A DNA stretch of 64,000 nucleotides from Candidatus Dormiibacterota bacterium (GCA_003153505.1 PLZA01000044.1:186001-250000), one strand, 5' to 3'. Positions 1-8,429 are shown, numbered from the stretch's first letter. Program-made: numbers and translations. The notes: a model not told the origin generated them from the sequence alone.

Positions 1-2
1 GC

Positions 3-515
3 GTGGCGAGCCTGCAACGAGAGGCCCGCCGCCGGCGTGAGACGGCCTCCCTCCAGGTGGCCAAGACCCTGCTGCTCTTCGGGCTGCTGCGTGTGCCCCC
101 GGTGCACAGCCCCGAGGGGCTGGGTCCTGGAGACCCGCTGCTCGCTCTGGCGCGAAGCATGCGCGACCGCACCCTCGCCGAGATGCTGGGCAGCGAGCAG
201 TGGCGTCAGACGAGTGACGTCCCGCCGCACTCCCGAGCCGAGCTGCTCGAGGCGGTGTCCGCCGCGTACCGCCTCCCCGTGCTGGCGCAGCTGGCTCAGG
301 TCGTGCGAGCGGCCCAGGAGTATGGAGGCGGTGATCCAGCGACCGAGTACCTTGCCGCCGCGCGCTCGTTCACCGCGCAGCGCCTCGCCGACGCGCGGGT
401 CCGCTTGGGTTCACGCACCATCACCGTGCTGGTGCCAATGGTCGGCCTGCTCGCAGCCATCTTCGTGGTCATCTTCTCGGCGGTCGCCTACGCCAGCGCC
501 AACGGCGGGCTCTGA
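3..515 (+). CDS. TadC/T2SSF-like membrane protein (N-terminus may lie outside the window)
   Basis: The C-terminal half has the layout of the type II secretion F / TadC family: a helical cytoplasmic segment at about residues 75-135 with an Arg- and Ala-rich stretch, then one hydrophobic helix at about 140-165. Proteins of this family form the inner-membrane platform of Tad/Flp pili and related secretion machines. The GTG at position 3 is only the first start visible, so the true N-terminus may be upstream. The next gene begins on the base after this stop, so the two are likely cotranscribed. Family assignment rests on remembered pattern only and is moderate. Confidence 0.5.
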   Translation: MASLQREARRRRETASLQVAKTLLLFGLLRVPPVHSPEGLGPGDPLLALARSMRDRTLAEMLGSEQWRQTSDVPPHSRAELLEAVSAAYRLPVLAQLAQVVRAAQEYGGGDPATEYLAAARSFTAQRLADARVRLGSRTITVLVPMVGLLAAIFVVIFSAVAYASANGGL

Positions 516-887
516 GTGCGCCGGCACGCCTCCGTCCTGCTCGCGGTGGTCGGCGCTGTCGCGGTTGCGGCGCTGGTGCTCCCCCGGCCGAACCTCGCTG
601 CGGCCATGGGATTCGTCAGCGGTGCGGATCAGACCGGGTTGGCCGCGCTGGCCGCCGCCGAGCTGCTGATCTGGGTAGCTATCCTGGCCGGTATCGTCCT
701 GGTGCTGGCGCGCACGCTTGGCAGCGTCGGCCTTCGGGTGACCTCGACGCGCGTGCTGGCTGGCGTGACGCTCGCGGTATGTCTCGCGATCCTCGGCGTC
801 GGAGTGGCGCGCCACAACAGCAACGCATATTCGATGTGCTGCGGCAGTATCAGCCAGGCTCGTCAGCAACTCGCGAAGGCACCATGA
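516..887 (+). CDS. small integral membrane protein of the conjugation/secretion block
   Basis: A 123-residue protein with three hydrophobic segments, roughly residues 5-30, 45-68 and 80-100. The GTG start directly follows the preceding TGA, and its own TGA overlaps the ATG of the ATPase gene (ATGA), which points to translational coupling. Size and position resemble the small membrane subunits of type IV secretion or Tad systems, but I recognise no family motif. Its role as a membrane component of the block is inferred from context. Confidence 0.5.
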   Translation: MRRHASVLLAVVGAVAVAALVLPRPNLAAAMGFVSGADQTGLAALAAAELLIWVAILAGIVLVLARTLGSVGLRVTSTRVLAGVTLAVCLAILGVGVARHNSNAYSMCCGSISQARQQLAKAP

Positions 888-2575
888 GCACCACCCGGAT
901 GCTGGTCAGCCTCCTCCCCGCCGAGGAGTCGGATCGGCTCCTGCGCGCGGTCCATGCGCTCCTGCCACCCGTGGTCGACGGCACCATCGCGCTGCTCCGC
1001 CCCCCGGAGCCGCATCTCGGTGATGCGGCACTTGGGCTCACCGATGCGGAGATCCTGATCATCCGCAACGCGGATCACGACGGAACGGCTGTACGCGACG
1101 CGGCGGACCAACGCCACCTGGTCTGGTGCCGCAACGACGTCGAGGCGGCGGGCATCCCGGCCGGCACCGGGACGGCCGTTGTCGCCGAGAGCCTCGAGGC
1201 GCTCGCCTGGGAGCTGGTGCGACGTCTGAGCGGCGATCTGAGCCCGAGCGGGCATGCACAGCTGGTGGCGATGTTGCACATGTCAGGCGTTTCCGACGAC
1301 ATCGCTCGAAGCCGCGAATCTGGCGAGGCATCCTCCACCGCAGCCACCTCACCGCAGCGGCGCAACGGGAGGGTTCCGGCGCCGCCGGCGTGGGCGCGCG
1401 GCGTGCTTCCCGGCAACGGTCCGGGCGCCGCCGCGGGTGTGCAGACGAGTCGTGAACCGGAGCCGGCGTCCAGCCCTCCGACCGCCGACCGTCGACCGCC
1501 ATCGGAACAGACCGGCGCGCACGCACCGCGGTTGCCGGTGACTCCGCTCGCGGCCCTCGCGGGAGTGAGGTCCGACCAGCCGTACCGCACGGCTACCGAC
1601 GACAACCCGTTCGGGGCGCTGGAAACACAGGATGCGTCGACCCATCTTCTGCCCGCGCATGGTGGCAGCCGCCTGCGGACGCTCATCGGGCGCGTGACTT
1701 CGTCGCGCCCACGGCTTCCGGCGCCCGACCTGGCCGGACTCGGCCAGGTCCTGCTCCGGGCCCACTCCACAGTGGTCACGGTCGGCACGCCCAAGGGCGG
1801 CCCGGGCAAGACCACCGAGGCGGCGGCGATCGGTGTCCTGGGGGCGCGCGCCGTCGAGCCACACGGCGGCAGCGCCGTGCTCGTCGACGCCAACCTCAAC
1901 AACCCCGACTCCTGGCGTCAGCTCGCCGTCCCGACCGACGCGCTCACGGTGCGCGAGGTGGTCGAGGCCCTCAATCGGGGCGCACTCGTGCCCAACGGTG
2001 AGTTCGCACGCAACGAGCGCCTGCGCGTCCTGCCCGAGCGCCGCTCCGCAGGGTCCGCGTACACAGCGGCGGAGATCGACCGGCTGGTGACCCACCTCCG
2101 ACTCCGCCACACCCTGGTCGTGGTCGACCTGCCGAACACCCTGCCCAGCCTGAGCGAGGGCGCCAAAGAGGCGGTGGTCGCCCACTGGTTGGAGCACGCG
2201 GATGTCGCGGTGCTGCCGATCGACCTTGGGGAGGCGTCCTTCATCGCAGCCGGCGAGATCATCGACAGCATCGATGCCATGGTCGCGGGCTCCAACGGCC
2301 GCCTCCCCAGGCCCGGTCTGGTCGTCCCCCTACTGCTCCCCGGCGACGGGCACCGTGCGCTCGAGCTCCCGGCGATCGCCGAGCTCCTCGACCACCTCCG
2401 CGCCGCGGGGGCCGAGATCGTCGAGGTGCCGTTCACCGTCGACGTGCAGACGGCGAGCCACCGGCGCAGCCCCATCGTCGGCGCCTCGCCTCGAACCGAT
2501 CGCGCGTTCGCGGGCGTGCTGCGCGCGGTGGTTGCGGCGCGAGCGCGGGCCTCAGCAACGACCCCCCATGGCTGA
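884..2575 (+). CDS. CpaE/ParA-like P-loop ATPase
   Basis: A 563-residue protein. A deviant Walker A motif KGGPGKTT sits at about residues 303-310, followed by VLVDANLNN and VVVDLPN segments at the switch and Walker B positions of the MinD/ParA superfamily. The first 100 residues resemble a receiver-like domain, as in CpaE, and a long Pro/Ala/Arg-rich linker (about 130-280) joins it to the ATPase. CpaE-like proteins position Tad-type pilus or secretion assembly. The ATG at 884 is chosen because it overlaps the preceding stop. The 3' end overlaps the next gene by 8 bases. The family is clear; the exact role is inferred. Confidence 0.72.
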   Translation: MSTTRMLVSLLPAEESDRLLRAVHALLPPVVDGTIALLRPPEPHLGDAALGLTDAEILIIRNADHDGTAVRDAADQRHLVWCRNDVEAAGIPAGTGTAVVAESLEALAWELVRRLSGDLSPSGHAQLVAMLHMSGVSDDIARSRESGEASSTAATSPQRRNGRVPAPPAWARGVLPGNGPGAAAGVQTSREPEPASSPPTADRRPPSEQTGAHAPRLPVTPLAALAGVRSDQPYRTATDDNPFGALETQDASTHLLPAHGGSRLRTLIGRVTSSRPRLPAPDLAGLGQVLLRAHSTVVTVGTPKGGPGKTTEAAAIGVLGARAVEPHGGSAVLVDANLNNPDSWRQLAVPTDALTVREVVEALNRGALVPNGEFARNERLRVLPERRSAGSAYTAAEIDRLVTHLRLRHTLVVVDLPNTLPSLSEGAKEAVVAHWLEHADVAVLPIDLGEASFIAAGEIIDSIDAMVAGSNGRLPRPGLVVPLLLPGDGHRALELPAIAELLDHLRAAGAEIVEVPFTVDVQTASHRRSPIVGASPRTDRAFAGVLRAVVAARARASATTPHG

Positions 2576-2978
2576 ACGTCGACACGCAGCGTCCGTCACC
2601 GACCAGGACGAACGTGTGCGGCGCATCACGGCCCTGTCCCTGCGCCTGCTCACCGATCTCGCCCGGGGCGGATACGGCGAGCGGCCGGAGCTGGACTACC
2701 TGACCCCGAGCTGTGCCGCGAGCGTGCACGGAGCGCTGGCCGCGATCGGTGGTGATGGGTGGTACGTGGAGACCGACTACGGCGATGCGGTGGCGGGTAC
2801 CGCCGACCTGGACGGCACCGATGGCGCGGTGCGCGTCGAGCTCCTCGTCGACGACCGCTCCCTGGCCCGCGAGCCCGGCGGTCGGCCGGTCGCGCTCCCG
2901 CCGGCGCGCTGGCGGCTGACGCTCGCATTGGACCCCCGATGCACCAGCATCACGGCACTCCGGATGGAGGCCGCGTGA
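2568..2978 (+). CDS. hypothetical protein of the conjugation block
   Basis: A 136-residue soluble protein with no signal peptide or membrane segment. Its middle (YVETDYGDAVAGTADLDG) looks like a beta-rich fold. I do not recognise a family. The ATG at 2568 overlaps the end of the ATPase gene, and the terminal GTGA overlaps the next start at 2975, so it sits in a coupled operon. A cytosolic accessory role in the conjugation or secretion apparatus is inference from position only. Confidence 0.55.
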   Translation: MAERRHAASVTDQDERVRRITALSLRLLTDLARGGYGERPELDYLTPSCAASVHGALAAIGGDGWYVETDYGDAVAGTADLDGTDGAVRVELLVDDRSLAREPGGRPVALPPARWRLTLALDPRCTSITALRMEAA

Positions 2979-3523
2979 CCACCGGTCCGCACGCGCGCTG
3001 GTTTCGCGCCCGCCTGGCGGGGGCCGGCATCATCGACATGGGTGCCGGGGAACACGCCAGCCGGGTGTGGCGGTCGCGACGTCTGCGCCGAGCTCGCACA
3101 TCGGCGCTCGCCGCGGGGGTCGTGCTCGCCCTGGGCTGCGCGACGGCCGGGGTCGTACTGTCGATCCTCCCGACCGGAGTATCGGTCGCGATGACGGCGA
3201 CCACCTATCGCATCGGCGATGCCACGCTCCAGGCGGTTGGCTCCGGCGTCTACTCCGGCGCGGGGACTCTGGTGCTGGGCCACAGCGGCCCCGACCTCAC
3301 CGCCGGCGGATCCGCGGTCGTCGACGGCGCGCGCTGGGTCGCGGTCTGCGAGGTCGCCGCGGACGGAGCGGCGGAGACGTGCCGCCTCCAGAGCGGGATG
3401 CGGACGCTCACCGCGCGCGACGTATGGTCCGCGGGCACGTGGCAGCGCACCTACAGCGACGGTGTGCGCGTTGAGATCGCCGCGTCGCGGGGCGTGCCGG
3501 TTCCCTTCCCGGTAGGTCGCTGA
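2975..3523 (+). CDS. bitopic membrane protein of the conjugation block
   Basis: A 182-residue protein with a basic N-terminus, one strong membrane helix at about residues 45-68, and an exported C-terminal domain with two cysteines (in VCEVAADGAAETCRL) that could form a disulfide. The topology resembles pilot or VirB8-like subunits of type IV secretion systems, but no signature is visible. The GTG at 2975 is in frame and overlaps the previous stop. After this gene there is a 166-base gap before the next coding region, so the operon may end or have an internal promoter here. Confidence 0.5.
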   Translation: MTTGPHARWFRARLAGAGIIDMGAGEHASRVWRSRRLRRARTSALAAGVVLALGCATAGVVLSILPTGVSVAMTATTYRIGDATLQAVGSGVYSGAGTLVLGHSGPDLTAGGSAVVDGARWVAVCEVAADGAAETCRLQSGMRTLTARDVWSAGTWQRTYSDGVRVEIAASRGVPVPFPVGR

Positions 3524-3689
3524 GCACTCCGCGCGTACGCACGTTCGCTTCGCGCTGCGATGCAGCGTCGGTGCCACACACAATCGACGCGTGCGAGGAA
3601 AGTGTAAGCGGCGTGTGAGCGTTTCGTCGGTACGCTGGATGTGATGAATCCGGGCATGTTCCTGACGCATTGACCTGCGTTCGCGGGGA

Positions 3690-3992
3690 GTGGGGGAGGG
3701 CGCTCGACGAGCCGCCCGCCTCAGGCCCGCACACAGCGCGGATCGACTGCTAGTGGCGACCATCGCCTCTCTTCTAGGCGTATCGGCGATGCTCATCGTC
3801 GTCCTTGTACTCGGATGGCGGACGCAAGCACGCAGGCGTCGGGGGCTGCTGCCCCGCTGGGGACTCCCGCGCGAGCCACGCCGAAATTTCGCGTCCTGGG
3901 GTGAGGTGAGATCACGGCTGGATGGCCGCGTCGCGCGGAAGGTGACGATGATCGTCGACCCCAAGGACCGTGACGGCCGGAGCGAACCTTGA
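3690..3992 (+). CDS. small membrane protein preceding the coupling ATPase
   Basis: A 100-residue protein with one hydrophobic segment at about residues 20-45 and a basic cytoplasmic tail. The GTG at 3690 lies in a GGGGAGTGGGGGAGGG context. The stop overlaps the TTG start of the TraG-like gene (TTGA). TraG/VirD4 ATPases normally carry their own N-terminal membrane helices, and the downstream ATPase lacks them. This protein may supply that anchor as a separate polypeptide, which is inference. Confidence 0.5.
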   Translation: MGEGARRAARLRPAHSADRLLVATIASLLGVSAMLIVVLVLGWRTQARRRRGLLPRWGLPREPRRNFASWGEVRSRLDGRVARKVTMIVDPKDRDGRSEP

Positions 3993-5305
3993 TCTACCTC
4001 GGTCGCGATGTCGCGACCCGAACGTGGTTGTGGGGGAGCCCGGAGAACGCCTACCTGCTGCTCGCCCCGCCCCGCCGCGGCAAGGGCGTGAGCGTGATCA
4101 TCCCCAACCTCTTGGACTGGCCGGGCCCGCTTGTGGCCACCTCGACCAAGGACGATCTGATCGTCCATACGGCCTGCGCGCTCCGCCAGGAGCGGCCGGT
4201 GTACGTCTTCGATCCCACCGGCTTCAGCGAGTGGCCCGACCCGGTCGGCTGGGATCCGGTCGCGGGCTGCGAGGATCCCCAGGTGGCGATCTATCGAGCA
4301 CGTGCGCTCAACGCCGCCGCCGGCAGCTCGCAGGGCATCCAGCACGCCGACTACTTCCAGTCGTACAACGAGGCGATCCACCGCTGCTACCTCCACGCTG
4401 CGGCAGTCTCCGGACGCGATATCGCCACCGTCCGGCAGTGGGTCAACCGGGCGGAGAGCCACGATGCCATCCGGTGTCTACGCGAGAGTCCCGCCGCGTC
4501 GGCATGGGCTGACGACCTCGAGGCGATCACCGGCATGCACGACCAGGCGGTCACCAACGTGTTCAGTGGTGCGCGGCGTGCCTACGACTGCCTCGCGGAT
4601 CCCCGCGTCCTGCGCGCCTGCCAACCCGGCGCCGGGGCAGGATTCATCGCCGACCGTGTCATCAGCGAACGAGCAGCGCTCTTCATCGTCGGCACGTCGG
4701 GCGCCCAGGCGAGCATGGCGCCGATCATCACCGCGCTGATTGAGACCATCGTGACTGCGGCCAAGCAGATGGCGGCGCGATCGGCGACCCGGAGGCTGAC
4801 TCCGCCACTCGGGCTCTTCCTCGACGAGTGCGCCAACATCGCGCCGCTCCCGTCGCTGCCCCAGCTAGTAACCGATGGAGCCGGCCAGGGCATCACCACC
4901 ATGATCGTGCTTCAGTCGCTGGGCCAGGCGCGGGCGCGCTGGGGGGTCGACGGGACCGCCGCCCTCTGGGACGGATGCACCGTGAAGATCGTCCTCGGGG
5001 GATTGGCCGACACCCGGGACCTGGAGACCGTGAGCCGCATGTGCGGCGATATGGACATCGAGGTGCCCGGGCGCAGCTATACCGCCGCAGGCGAGCAGAC
5101 CCGAAGCTTCTCGCACCGACGAGTGCCTGCCTTCGCGCCGGAACAAGTCCGGACCTTGCGCCGGTGGCACGGACTGCTCTTCTACGAGGAGCTGCGCCCC
5201 ATCGAAACAGCCCTGCCCGGCTGGTGGGACCTGCCGCGCTACCGACAGCGGGTCGAGCAGGCCGTGAACGCGTTCGCGATGTCGCGCGCGGTGGGAGCCG
5301 TGTAG
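3989..5305 (+). CDS. TraG/VirD4-type coupling ATPase
   Basis: A 438-residue protein that matches the TraG/TraD/VirD4 coupling-protein family. Walker A is PPRRGKGVS at about residues 27-35 (GKG in place of GKT, common in this family). Walker B is LGLFLDECAN at about 274-283, followed by a Gln/Arg-rich sensor stretch. These ATPases form hexamers at the inner membrane and feed DNA or protein substrates into type IV secretion channels. It starts almost directly at the nucleotide-binding domain and lacks transmembrane helices, which the gene upstream may provide. The TTG start overlaps the previous stop. No relaxase lies in the window. Confidence 0.85.
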   Translation: MIYLGRDVATRTWLWGSPENAYLLLAPPRRGKGVSVIIPNLLDWPGPLVATSTKDDLIVHTACALRQERPVYVFDPTGFSEWPDPVGWDPVAGCEDPQVAIYRARALNAAAGSSQGIQHADYFQSYNEAIHRCYLHAAAVSGRDIATVRQWVNRAESHDAIRCLRESPAASAWADDLEAITGMHDQAVTNVFSGARRAYDCLADPRVLRACQPGAGAGFIADRVISERAALFIVGTSGAQASMAPIITALIETIVTAAKQMAARSATRRLTPPLGLFLDECANIAPLPSLPQLVTDGAGQGITTMIVLQSLGQARARWGVDGTAALWDGCTVKIVLGGLADTRDLETVSRMCGDMDIEVPGRSYTAAGEQTRSFSHRRVPAFAPEQVRTLRRWHGLLFYEELRPIETALPGWWDLPRYRQRVEQAVNAFAMSRAVGAV

Positions 5306-5623
5306 GTGACCGGCATCATGCAGCTACCTCTGCCGAGCTAGTGCGGCAATGGGCTCGACGACCTCGCCGTTGCCATGCCCAAGTCGAGCGATGCTGAAGC
5401 GACACCGGACGGCGACTACTTCGGCACCATTACTTCGATCCGGACTAGACGTCACCGTGTCGAAACTCCTCGACGGTAGGCTCGGCGATCTCTACGAACC
5501 GAGCGCTCAAAGAGTGGGTGACTGTGACTGTCATTTCACTCCGTCAACCTACGTCGGTAGACTGTGCACGATCTCGACGGCGAGGTGTATGGGCCATATG
5601 TGTGTCGGATCGTGGGTGCGAGT
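5306..5623. other. intergenic, no gene recognised
   Basis: About 320 bases between the coupling ATPase and the convergent 3' end of the E1-like gene. Short open frames exist, but none has a convincing ribosome-binding site or recognisable product. The stretch is less GC-rich than its neighbours and may be a junction between two island modules. Confidence 0.5.
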
Positions 5624-7108
5624 TCATGCCCACTTTCGGGTGTAGTACCGGCGGTATAGCGGGTCAAGACACTCGCAACCGGACCGCTTGTGAAGAGTGG
5701 TGAGCCATCCTTGATGAGGACCCTTCAGGACGTTGGCGCCGACCACGTTCAGTGCCGGCGACAGCGGGCCCTTGTAGCCCAAGGAGTGCTTGATCACTTC
5801 ACCCGCGAGGAGCACGCCGGGTGCAGCCGAAAGCATTGGTGCGCTGACCGCGGGTTCATCGGGCAGTGGTTGCACTCGGGCACATACAGTCGCGACCAGG
5901 TCGGCACCGCGGACTCCGCGCACCTGCTCGCGATCCTCCGGTCTAAGGGCGTCCACGACATCCTCTGGGAGCGGGATGTTTGCGCTGATGACATCGTTGA
6001 GACGCGCGGTGGAGATCCCCAAACGCCGAGCCGTGGTCGCAAGCGGACCGCCGAGCAGTGTGCCGCCCGGGGTGATACAGCGCAGACAGGCGGCGTTGAG
6101 GAAGTCGTGATACGTGACCCGGTAGTAACCGGTGTCGCTGATGCCCGCGTTGAGGATGACCTGGGGCAGGTCGAGCTGGAAATCACGTCGCACCGCACCA
6201 TCGTCAACCGAGACGACTCCCGTGCGAACTTCCAGTTTCTCGGCATCGGAGAGCCTGTTCCATTCGCAAATGCGTGGCCGCGGTGCAGCTCCCGCAGCGC
6301 CCAGAAACCCAGCGAGCAGCGTCGCTTTCGGGTCGCCGACATTCTGGAGCGTGGCAGTGAGGTGACGATTGAGATTGGTCCCCTCCTTGTCGATGGAGTC
6401 GTGATCGATGACGAGTGGGTCACCGAGCAGCGGGAGAAGACCCAAGGTCCAGGCGGTCGCCGACGCCACACCCCCGCACCCGACGATGCCGAAGCCACTG
6501 AGGTCCACCGGTGATGTGATGGTTGGTCCGAGGATCGGCGCAAGGCTGTAGTCCCACAATGAGACTGCGCCGCGGAATGAACGCAGCCGAGCTCGGCTGC
6601 CGGCGAGGCGGAACCCAACCTGGAGCGCCTCCGCGGCGGCCAAGACACCAGCGAACGCGGCGGCGACGGGATTGCCAGCGACCTCAGGGAGTTCGGCATC
6701 GAGCGAGCAGGCCCACGCAGCCGTCCTGACATGCAAACCCGGATCTGCAGCACCATCGAACACAAGGCGCAGATCAGGGCTGGGAGCTGGGCCTTTGCGG
6801 AAACGCTTCGCCGCGTCGAAGCCTTGATGGACGTGCGCCAGTTCGTCGTAGAGATCATGCTCACCGAGCAGCGGCAGCTTCACCGAGCGCGTCTGCGGCA
6901 CCGTCAGATAGAGGCGCGGCGCAGCATCTTCAAGGCGGAGCAGTAGCATGGCAGCCAGAGCGACCGCGATCTCCGCGGCGGGATCGAGGATGTCGGCGAC
7001 GAGCTCTACCTCGGTGGCCGCCATCCGCGTGATGACGTCGTCGACGTTCTGCGGATCACCTTCGACGGATGCGATGTACCGGCGCGTCCGGTCAGCCGGG
7101 CCAGTCAT
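5624..7108 (-). CDS. E1/ThiF-like ubiquitin-activating enzyme homolog
   Basis: A 494-residue protein ending the four-gene ubiquitin-like operon. The first 200 residues are a helical N-terminal region without a motif known to me. A ThiF/MoeB/E1 Rossmann domain follows: GIVGCGG at residues 207-213, the VIDHD acidic pair at 233-237 and TNLNRH at 244-249, equivalent to the ATP-binding NLNRQ motif. C341 and C344 (AACLRCITPGG) are candidates for the thioester cysteine. The family adenylates the C-terminal glycine of a ubiquitin-like protein. The ATG at 7108 is chosen over upstream frames because it overlaps the JAB gene by only 17 bases. Function as E1 for the Ubl at 8047 is inferred from operon structure. 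Confidence 0.85.
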   Translation of the reverse strand: MTGPADRTRRYIASVEGDPQNVDDVITRMAATEVELVADILDPAAEIAVALAAMLLLRLEDAAPRLYLTVPQTRSVKLPLLGEHDLYDELAHVHQGFDAAKRFRKGPAPSPDLRLVFDGAADPGLHVRTAAWACSLDAELPEVAGNPVAAAFAGVLAAAEALQVGFRLAGSRARLRSFRGAVSLWDYSLAPILGPTITSPVDLSGFGIVGCGGVASATAWTLGLLPLLGDPLVIDHDSIDKEGTNLNRHLTATLQNVGDPKATLLAGFLGAAGAAPRPRICEWNRLSDAEKLEVRTGVVSVDDGAVRRDFQLDLPQVILNAGISDTGYYRVTYHDFLNAACLRCITPGGTLLGGPLATTARRLGISTARLNDVISANIPLPEDVVDALRPEDREQVRGVRGADLVATVCARVQPLPDEPAVSAPMLSAAPGVLLAGEVIKHSLGYKGPLSPALNVVGANVLKGPHQGWLTTLHKRSGCECLDPLYRRYYTRKWA

Positions 7109-7598
7109 TGACAGCGTCCTTTTTTGGAACTTCGCGCCAGTCGCCGTCGAACTCGACGTAGCAACGCCACCCGTCGCCCGGCGCGTCGGTCGCAAAGTTC
7201 GGGATGACGAAGGCGTAGAAGCCGTCGCGGGAGCTGAATGGGCGCTGGCGATCGATGTCGGAGAGAAACGCCGCCTCGGGGTGGGTATGGATATCGGCAA
7301 CGGCGAGTAGTTGCTCACGGCGAAGGTATGCGGCGATCGCGGTGCGCTCGGGGAGCGAGATCGTCAACCAGTCATGGTCAGCCTCCACGACCGGGGTGAT
7401 GACATGGCTGACGAGCACGGTGGACGCGTCACGCGGCCGTCCTGCCCAGAGCGTCAAGGCCTCGCGGGAGCCGTCGCTCTCTGTGCGAAGCACCTCCTGC
7501 GTCGCCTCGAGGACACCCGGCCCAAGCGAGAGCCGCAACGGCGGCGCGGGTCGCGCAGCCGGCACGGGCAGCGTTGCATCGATGCGGAAGACGTCCAT
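7092..7598 (-). CDS. JAB/JAMM metallopeptidase (deubiquitinase-like)
   Basis: A 168-residue Mov34/JAB/MPN-domain protein. The zinc site is visible: Glu46 in SREALTLWAG, then IHTHPEAAFLSDID at residues 103-116, supplying H104, H106, S113 and D116. JAMM peptidases hydrolyse the bond after a ubiquitin-like C-terminus, either to process the modifier or to remove it from targets. Because the Ubl here already ends in glycine, deconjugation is the more likely task (inference). Its ATG overlaps the stop of the gene upstream (ATGA) and its end overlaps the E1 start, so it is translated within one operon. Confidence 0.85.
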   Translation of the reverse strand: MDVFRIDATLPVPAARPAPPLRLSLGPGVLEATQEVLRTESDGSREALTLWAGRPRDASTVLVSHVITPVVEADHDWLTISLPERTAIAAYLRREQLLAVADIHTHPEAAFLSDIDRQRPFSSRDGFYAFVIPNFATDAPGDGWRCYVEFDGDWREVPKKDAVNDWPG

Positions 7599-8047
7599 CA
7601 CACACCTCGGCCGACAAGACGGCCCATGCGCAGAAACCAATGCAGCCGGCTCGCCACCACCGGCAGACGCCAGCTGCTTTTCGGATGCTGCTCGGCGGAG
7701 TGACTGCTGTGGATGTGATAGCCACGGGTGCCGACGACGCAGAGGATGGGGAGATAGCGACCGTCGTAGGTCACCGAGTTGTAGGGGGCGCCCTCGATGT
7801 TCGGCCAGTGCACCCTGCCGAGGAGCGCTGGATCGGCGAGGTCGGCGAAGTCGAGCACCGGCGCGATCGCGTCGTAGTCGTCGCAGAGCAGTGCCGCGCA
7901 GAACTGCTCGGTCGTGCCGGGTGCGGTCACGACGACGTCAATACGGGTGCCGTCGCGTTCGGGCCAGCCGAGCTTGAGGCGCCCGACCTGGGTCGTGAAA
8001 TCCTCCCAGTCCCGATCGATCAGCGCGTTGGACAGCGCAGCGTCCAT
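7598..8047 (-). CDS. CEHH-type predicted metal-binding / E2-like partner of the Ubl operon
   Basis: A 149-residue protein in the position usually held by an E2 or by the predicted metal-binding CEHH protein in bacterial ubiquitin-like operons. The segment ILCVVGTRGYHIHSSHS (residues 101-117) matches the pattern C-x2-GTREYH-x-H that I recall for the CEHH family, with C103, H111 and H113 present but glycine at 109 where glutamate is usual. An HWPN at 80-83 recalls the HPN motif of E2 enzymes, but no E2-type cysteine follows at the normal distance. Both identities remain open. Stop and start overlap the neighbours by ATGA on both sides. Confidence 0.6.
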   Translation of the reverse strand: MDAALSNALIDRDWEDFTTQVGRLKLGWPERDGTRIDVVVTAPGTTEQFCAALLCDDYDAIAPVLDFADLADPALLGRVHWPNIEGAPYNSVTYDGRYLPILCVVGTRGYHIHSSHSAEQHPKSSWRLPVVASRLHWFLRMGRLVGRGV

Positions 8048-8313
8048 CAGCCGCGGTTCACGTCCTTGAGCATGATCACGACTTCGGAGTGGTCGTGGAG
8101 TCCGGCGGCCTCGAGGGTGAGATCGAGGTTCGCCTGCACCACGCCGCCGATCAGCAGCTCGTAGTCGTCTGCCTTCGCGTGGGCGCCGACGAGATCGTGC
8201 ACGGCCTGACGGCGCAGATGCTCGAGGCGGGAATCCTTGGCCTCGTGAAGCTCGACGCTGTCGCCCTCTCCGTTGGCCGCGACGATCGTCCAGGTGTTGC
8301 TTTCATCGGTCAC
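8047..8313 (-). CDS. ubiquitin-like beta-grasp modifier protein
   Basis: An 88-residue acidic protein that opens the operon. Its strand pattern (WTIVAANGEG, SVELHEA, helix HLRRQAVHDLVGA, YELLIGG, SEVVIMLKDV) fits a ubiquitin-like beta-grasp fold of the DUF2604 type. It ends in Asn-Arg-Gly with glycine as the last residue, so the conjugating tail is exposed without processing. The GTG start has AAGGAGA about seven bases upstream. It is followed directly by the CEHH/E2-like, JAB and E1 genes. The most likely role is a modifier attached to cellular or invader proteins, as in the antiphage Bil systems or the operons described by Iyer and Aravind; this is inference. Confidence 0.75.
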   Translation of the reverse strand: MTDESNTWTIVAANGEGDSVELHEAKDSRLEHLRRQAVHDLVGAHAKADDYELLIGGVVQANLDLTLEAAGLHDHSEVVIMLKDVNRG

Positions 8314-8407
8314 GATGGTCTCCTTGCCGCCCTGTTGGCCGGCGGTTGCTCAACTCCGATCCCCGTTCTGAGCGATGCTAGCAGGCTGGGTGAGCGAAGG
8401 GTAGTTC

Positions 8408-8429
8408 TGTTACCAACATAATCATAACA
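8408..8429. promoter_or_regulatory. dyad in the divergent Ubl / XRE-ImmA control region
   Basis: The 176-base gap 8314-8489 must hold promoters for both divergent units. An AT-rich island contains the inverted repeat TGTTA-N12-TAACA at 8408-8429. On the plus strand TATACT at 8452-8457 is a fair -10 for the XRE gene; on the minus strand TATGAT (8421-8426) could serve the Ubl operon. The dyad overlaps the candidate minus-strand -10, so XRE binding here would control the Ubl operon. The sites are seen; their function is inferred. Confidence 0.4.

Noticed and set aside
2777-4462. Minus-strand open frame of 561 codons
   Set aside because: It lies antisense to four coupled plus-strand genes including the TraG-like ATPase, and its composition is that of a GC-rich shadow.
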